From an uncultured Veillonella sp. (lineage in GTDB: Bacteria > Bacillota > Negativicutes > Veillonellales > Veillonellaceae): a stretch of 19,905 nt of DNA. Positions 15,309 to 19,905 of this stretch are shown here, in pieces (within the stretch, counting starts at the first letter, position 1; each line of letters opens with the position of its first letter). The translations under genes and the position numbers were made by a program. The notes beneath the pieces were generated by a model. The model ran no database searches. It was given only the letters and a program-made list of their open reading frames with translations, and was not told where the DNA came from. Where the stretch lies: positions 1 to 19,905 of the forward strand of contig URPV01000019.1 of the NCBI GenBank assembly GCA_900549805.1. The letters run 5' to 3'.

Positions 15309-15345
15309 GGGTCATTGTAACGCCTTGTTTCAATGACCCCTTTTT
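15309..15345 (+). terminator. Rho-independent terminator between tolC and tamB
   Basis: GGGTCATTG (15309-15317) pairs perfectly with CAATGACCC (15331-15339) around a 13-base loop, followed by C and TTTTT to 15345. It lies 43 bases after the tolC stop and only 20 before the tamB ATG. No promoter fits in the remaining gap, so tamB is probably expressed by read-through or from a promoter inside tolC or before the hairpin. Confidence 0.8.
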
Positions 15346-15365
15346 AGCATAAGAAGAGTGAAACC

Positions 15366-18300
15366 ATGAAAAAGAAGCGCTATATAGCCTTATCTGCAGC
15401 AATCATAGCTTGTATCATCGGCTCGGGTATAGCCTTTAAACCGGTAGCAGAATCCTATGTGACGCCGGTGGTGCAAGCACAATTGAATAAGACCATCAAC
15501 GGCCATATGGCTTATGATTCTATGGAAGTCACTTGGAATGGCAAGGTAGCCTTGTCTAAGGTAATCATTAAGGATACAACAGGTCAGGAAGTAGGATATG
15601 CAGACTCTGTGGTGGTGGGACTCTCTCCTGTAGGAGCCGCCCGCCTGTTAGCCGGTGACGGAGCGGCGGCGCTTGTAAGTGATGTCACCGTGTCCCATGG
15701 GGACCTTCATGTATGGCAAGATGGACAAGGAAAATGGAATGTGGAAGATTTGATTAAGAAGGATCCATCTAGTAAGGACTCCTCTTTTAAAGGCGATGTC
15801 CATCTTGATCAAGTAGACTTAACAGTTCGACCTTATAAGGACCAGGCCTATCGGGTTGAGGCTATATCGGGAGGTCTTAGCCTTTCTGATTCTCCTATTG
15901 TAAAAGGAAATCTAACAGGTTCCTTGGAGGGACAGGCCCTATCCATTTCTGGTTCTCTTAATACGGATAATACTAAAGAGTTTACGGCTTACATTAAGGC
16001 CGATCGCTTAGACGCATCTATCGCGAACATGGTTTTAGTAGGCCATAAAGATATAAGGCTAGCGGGTGGCTATGCAAAAAATATTGCCCTTACTATATCT
16101 TCTGATAATGAGCATGGTCTCACTTGGGAAGGGCATGCGGCTATCCGAGATGTATCAGGAACTTACAATTTCGGTGGGCAAGGTTTTAGCTTTGATAAAG
16201 CCCAAACAAATGTGGCCTTTTCCAACAATAAAATCATCATTAAATCCGGATCAGCTTATGTAAACGGCCAAAAGGGTGAAGTTTCCGGTTCTATTGCGAT
16301 ACAAGATGACCGAGCTCGGTTGAATTTAGATGTTATAGCTGCTGAGGTTGAGCCTGGGGCTTTGATAGACCTACCTGTGGGTGGTTGCCTTGCTGGACAA
16401 ATCCATGTGGGGGGAGATACCCTGTCTCCAACCTTGTCGGGGCGCTTGGTGGGACACGACGTGACCTATGGCGATTATAGTCTGGATAAACTAGGGGCTA
16501 ATGTATCGCTAAAGGCTGGCCATTTGGTCCTAGAGGATATTCGCTTGGATAAGGGAAATACATCCCTTTCTGGGCAAGCATCATATGATATTAATTCTGG
16601 TAATTTTGATGCTGCCATTAGTCCTGATCAGTTTGATATCTCTCAAATAGCTCCTATGTTTGGCTATGATTTGGATGGAACCTTATCAGGGCAAGTGTAC
16701 ATCCATGGTCAAGATAAACATATTCAATCCATAATCGGACAATTAGAAGCCCGTAATTTAACCTACCAAGGTATTAGCCTTGATACAGTTTCCATGGGAT
16801 TCACTTCTGATGGAAAGGCTGTTGATATTTCCTATTTAAATGGCACTATAGGAGAGGGGGCATTTACAGGCTACGGGTCTCTTAAAGAGGGACAGGCTGA
16901 TATCAGCCTAGCAGGCTATGGTATTCCTTTGTCTATGTTGTCCTCTCGTGTTGGCTATGACCTAGATGGGGGCGCCACCGTGAATGCTCATATTTCAGGA
17001 TCCCTAGATGATCCTAAGGGGCATGTAACCTTGACTGCAGGCAAAATCGGACTTGGCTCTTATGGGCATTTTGATAGCTTAAACCTTGATGGGGATATAG
17101 AAAATCACATCGTTACCATTCATGAGGCTACGATCATGGATCAAGGTGGTTTCTATAAAGCATACGGTACAATCGGTTGGCAGGATAAAGCCTTGGACAT
17201 CTATGCAGAGGCTAAGGATACGCGGATTGAAAACATTGCTAACAATGTCGCCGATATACCTGTAACTGGATGGTTCTATACGCAAAACCATATTACAGGG
17301 ACTCTTGATAATCCAAATGTAGTAGGGCGAGCCCGCCTTAAAGATGGGTCGATTAATGGCTTCCTTGTATCAGATCTCTATGCCCGCTATAGTTATAAGG
17401 ATAATCGCCTCAGTCTGTATGATGCTGCCTTAGAATCGTATGGGTCCAAGATTTTTGCTCAAGGGACTATGGATGGTAAGAATCTCAATTTCTCCTTCAC
17501 CGGGGATGGAATCTATCTGAAACCACTGGTATCGGATGATCGATTTAAGGTAGATGGCTATTTAGCGGCACAGGGGACCTTAACGGGGACCCTTGATAAG
17601 CCTATTTTCAATGGCAATGTACGGTCACGTCAGGTGTTGATAAATGGGACTGCTCTCAATGACATTGATGGGACTCTATATGCAGATCCAACGGTCGTTA
17701 ATGTTGAGTCTATGTCGTTTACAGACCAAGATAATGGTGCCTATAGTTTTGTAGGTGGTGTTAAGCTCAAAGACCCTAAGAATCTCTTTGGTAAAGTCTC
17801 AGTATCTAATGCAGATATCAAAAATATGATATCTATATTCTCCCAGGATGAGTCTATTAATGGACGCTTTACAGGCCGTCTCAATGGCACTGTGGGCTTA
17901 GGTGGCACAGTGGATAATCCGGCCCTTGATGTAAAGGGGGCCATTTCCTCTGTAGCCTTGGGTGACCAAGTCTTGGGCGATAGTACAATCGATGCTAGCT
18001 TGGCTGATAAGAAGATTACTATTAGAAAGTTACAGCTGCCAGTAGACTCTGGTATGATTGCAGCAGGTGGTACCATGGATCTTAATCCTGGTGGACAAAC
18101 CGCTATGCAAGTGGCAGTTAATTCGGTGGACCTTAAATACTTTAAGGCGCTCTTGCCAGATTCTGTAGATCCGCAAGGGACTCTATCTTCTGTCGTCAAC
18201 TTATCTGGTGATAGTCATAATCCTAAGGCTGAAATCTCTGCTGATTTGATTAGTCCATCCTATAATGGGGTAGCCTTAGACCATGTATTTATGTTGGCTA

Positions 18301-19676
18301 ACATGGAAGACCAGGTCCTTAATATTCAAGCCCTTATGGGCCAAAAAGGAGCTTATCGTGCTACCGTATCTGGTAAGCTGCCATTGGCTGCTATGTATAC
18401 CTCTGGCTATCTTGCACCATCAGATGATAAGTCAATGAACCTGACCATCGATTTAAGTCAAGCTGATTTGGCTGTGGTACCATTGATGACACCTTATGTC
18501 ACAGATGGACAGGGTGCCATTGGCGGCAAAATTAAATTAACGGGATCTATTGAGGCGCCACAGGCTTTTGGCACTGTTACCGTGCGGAATGGCGCATTGC
18601 AATTTAAGAATGTAGCCAAACCACTAGAAGCTATTAATGCTGACTTAATCTTTAATGGTAATAAAGCGACCCTACAGGGCGACGCTCAAATGGGTAAAGG
18701 GGCTGCTGGCTTTACAGGCCAATTCACTTGGTGGAATCGACAGCTTACTGGTTACCAAGGGGCCTTGCAGTTGGATAATCTTGAGGTTGATAACGAATAC
18801 ATCAAGGGTCCATTAACCGCAGAGCTTTATGCTACTGATGTGGATGGTGTACCAACATTAACCGGTCATGTGGACTTGCATGATACACGCTTTAAAATCC
18901 CTCTTTCTATAGAAGGGTCTGACTCAGCTCTGCCATTTGCCTTAGATGTGACAGTCAAAGCGGGCAAGAATGTACGCCTCTATGACCGGACCCTGTATGA
19001 TATGACTATTGATGGTTCTGTTCGCTTTGCGGGGCATACGTATTGGCCAACTCCAAGTGGAGCCTTCAATGTAAAAGATGGAACCTTTAAGTACTTGAGT
19101 CATACTTTCCGGATTACCAAGGGGATAGCTCAGTTCCGTCAAGGTTCTTATATTCCTAGCTTAGATTTGCAAGCAGAAACGCAAGTTAATGACTATGCTA
19201 TTAATTTGGGGGTAAAAGGAACAGTTGATCAATTGGATTTGTCCTTGTCCTCGAATCCAAGCTTGTCGAGAAAGCAGATTATATCTATGCTGACCTTTGG
19301 ACGTGGTGCGGATGAAAACTCGTCTGCCCTCAGTCATGATGATGCCACTGCAGTAGGTATTTCGGCCGCTCAAATGTATGCTTTTGGCTATGTTGAAGAA
19401 GCTGCAAAACGGGCCTTAGGGCTGGATTTGATAAATATTACAACTGGTTCTGTTGATCCAGACGAACCTCTCAATAAGGCGACTGCTGGCTACTATAATA
19501 TTGAAATTGGTAAATATCTTATTCCAAATCTCATGGTAACGTATAGTCAAGGTCTTAATAATAACGATAAAGTCTATGGAGTCCGCTATAAGTTGGGTAA
19601 GCATACATCTACGCGGGCATGGCGCTCTTCTAATAACCATAGTTTTGTAGGTGCTTATTGGAAGACTACTTTCTAG
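15366..19676 (+). CDS. tamB: TamB/AsmA-like translocation and assembly module protein (DUF490)
   Basis: Large inner-membrane-anchored periplasmic protein forming a hydrophobic beta-taco groove that carries phospholipids between membranes. 1436 residues. Residues 6-26 are a signal-anchor helix (ALSAAIIACIIGSGIAF). Most of the rest is repeated beta strands with recurring patterns such as GxLSGQ, LTGTLDxP and VxGxAxLxxG, typical of AsmA-like proteins. The C-terminal TamB domain (about 1045-1436) shows FGTVTVRNGALQFKN, LSRKQIISMLTFGRG (about 1298-1312) and a closing outer-membrane-like segment with YLIPNLMVTYSQGLNNND and a final Phe. ATG 15366 has a weak purine-rich AAGAAGAG site. No TamA or BamA gene is in the window. 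Its place behind mla and tolC links two lipid-bridge systems. Confidence 0.93.
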   Translation: MKKKRYIALSAAIIACIIGSGIAFKPVAESYVTPVVQAQLNKTINGHMAYDSMEVTWNGKVALSKVIIKDTTGQEVGYADSVVVGLSPVGAARLLAGDGAAALVSDVTVSHGDLHVWQDGQGKWNVEDLIKKDPSSKDSSFKGDVHLDQVDLTVRPYKDQAYRVEAISGGLSLSDSPIVKGNLTGSLEGQALSISGSLNTDNTKEFTAYIKADRLDASIANMVLVGHKDIRLAGGYAKNIALTISSDNEHGLTWEGHAAIRDVSGTYNFGGQGFSFDKAQTNVAFSNNKIIIKSGSAYVNGQKGEVSGSIAIQDDRARLNLDVIAAEVEPGALIDLPVGGCLAGQIHVGGDTLSPTLSGRLVGHDVTYGDYSLDKLGANVSLKAGHLVLEDIRLDKGNTSLSGQASYDINSGNFDAAISPDQFDISQIAPMFGYDLDGTLSGQVYIHGQDKHIQSIIGQLEARNLTYQGISLDTVSMGFTSDGKAVDISYLNGTIGEGAFTGYGSLKEGQADISLAGYGIPLSMLSSRVGYDLDGGATVNAHISGSLDDPKGHVTLTAGKIGLGSYGHFDSLNLDGDIENHIVTIHEATIMDQGGFYKAYGTIGWQDKALDIYAEAKDTRIENIANNVADIPVTGWFYTQNHITGTLDNPNVVGRARLKDGSINGFLVSDLYARYSYKDNRLSLYDAALESYGSKIFAQGTMDGKNLNFSFTGDGIYLKPLVSDDRFKVDGYLAAQGTLTGTLDKPIFNGNVRSRQVLINGTALNDIDGTLYADPTVVNVESMSFTDQDNGAYSFVGGVKLKDPKNLFGKVSVSNADIKNMISIFSQDESINGRFTGRLNGTVGLGGTVDNPALDVKGAISSVALGDQVLGDSTIDASLADKKITIRKLQLPVDSGMIAAGGTMDLNPGGQTAMQVAVNSVDLKYFKALLPDSVDPQGTLSSVVNLSGDSHNPKAEISADLISPSYNGVALDHVFMLANMEDQVLNIQALMGQKGAYRATVSGKLPLAAMYTSGYLAPSDDKSMNLTIDLSQADLAVVPLMTPYVTDGQGAIGGKIKLTGSIEAPQAFGTVTVRNGALQFKNVAKPLEAINADLIFNGNKATLQGDAQMGKGAAGFTGQFTWWNRQLTGYQGALQLDNLEVDNEYIKGPLTAELYATDVDGVPTLTGHVDLHDTRFKIPLSIEGSDSALPFALDVTVKAGKNVRLYDRTLYDMTIDGSVRFAGHTYWPTPSGAFNVKDGTFKYLSHTFRITKGIAQFRQGSYIPSLDLQAETQVNDYAINLGVKGTVDQLDLSLSSNPSLSRKQIISMLTFGRGADENSSALSHDDATAVGISAAQMYAFGYVEEAAKRALGLDLINITTGSVDPDEPLNKATAGYYNIEIGKYLIPNLMVTYSQGLNNNDKVYGVRYKLGKHTSTRAWRSSNNHSFVGAYWKTTF

Positions 19677-19775
19677 TTTTGCCCCAATAAGGGATAGAGG
19701 GGAAATCGTGCTTATTTTTATTAGCCTATAGGTAGATTTTAAACTATTATTTTAGATAGCCTTACCTAGGTGTAG

Positions 19776-19842
19776 AAAAAGAACCTCTTTGGCAGTAAGT
19801 TGATCCTAGTAGTTGACTTACTTAGTCAGAGGGGTTCTTTCC
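19776..19842. terminator. Long inverted repeat, probable bidirectional terminator
   Basis: AAAGAACCTCTTTGGC-AGTAAGT on the left arm (from 19778) is complementary, with a few mismatches and a 3-base bulge, to a right arm ending GAGGGGTTCTTT at 19840, giving a stem of about 20 bp around a loop of about 12 bases. On the - strand the hairpin is followed by TTTTTC, a good T run; on the + strand by TTTCC only. It lies 100 bases after tamB and just past the end of a probable - strand gene, so it may serve both. Confidence 0.65.
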
Positions 19843-19849
19843 GTTTACA

Positions 19850-19905
19850 TTACTTGCCCATAATGTTTTCACAAAGGCTGGAAATACGGTAGTGGTGCGG
19901 ATTTT
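19850..19905 (-). CDS. C-terminal end of a probable convergent gene (cut by window edge)
   Basis: On the - strand one frame runs in from the right edge and stops at TAA (complement of 19850-19852). The last 17 residues would be NPHHYRISSLCENIMGK. The other two frames give less protein-like sequence or an early stop in one case. The position of the stop directly beside a hairpin with a - strand T run supports a real gene end. The product cannot be recognised from so few residues. Confidence 0.45.
   Translation of the reverse strand, partial: NPHHYRISSLCENIMGK

Noticed and set aside
1..19905. Mobile elements, CRISPR arrays, tRNA or rRNA genes
   Set aside because: No transposase-like frame, direct repeat array or cloverleaf-like sequence was seen; gene order and base use look uniform.

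Overview
The window reads as a chromosomal segment of a diderm Firmicute (Negativicutes), most likely Veillonella or a close Veillonellaceae relative. The evidence is the mix of Firmicute-type housekeeping genes with strong AGGAGG-type ribosome binding sites, followed by outer-membrane biogenesis genes (MlaE/F/D, TolC, TamB) that monoderm Firmicutes lack. By eye the GC content is moderate, and all complete genes lie on the + strand. No tRNA, rRNA, CRISPR array, insertion sequence or phage gene was seen.

Region 1 (1-4360) is housekeeping: the 3' end of greA, then lysS 18 bases later and a strong terminator; then serS and class II fructose-1,6-bisphosphatase glpX, 11 bases apart, closed by a second terminator. 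Region 2 (4360-7200) is cell-wall and shape: murA, started from a TTG codon behind a good Shine-Dalgarno site, overlapping the start of an MreB-family actin homologue that carries an unusual basic N-terminal extension of about 80 residues. A 213-base gap follows, holding two hairpins and an extended -10 promoter.

Region 3 (7201-19676) is a long envelope cluster. In order it encodes: an exported AMIN plus phosphodiester-glycosidase-like protein whose DGGGS-like motif is altered; a 96-residue exported biotinyl/lipoyl-fold protein with no modifiable lysine; an exported S55 (SpoIVB-type) protease-like protein whose catalytic motifs come in reversed order; MlaE permease; MlaF ATPase; a long MlaD with MCE domain, helical stalk and C-terminal beta-barrel-like segment; TolC; and, after a terminator, a 1436-residue TamB. 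MlaE/F/D would move phospholipids between the membranes, with MlaD reaching the outer membrane itself, since no MlaA, MlaB or MlaC gene is present. TamB would be a second lipid bridge, and TolC an outer-membrane duct. The three upstream exported proteins are unexplained members of the same likely operon and are the most interesting part of the window.

The end (19677-19905) holds a long inverted repeat that probably terminates transcription from both sides, and the 3' end of a probable convergent - strand gene.
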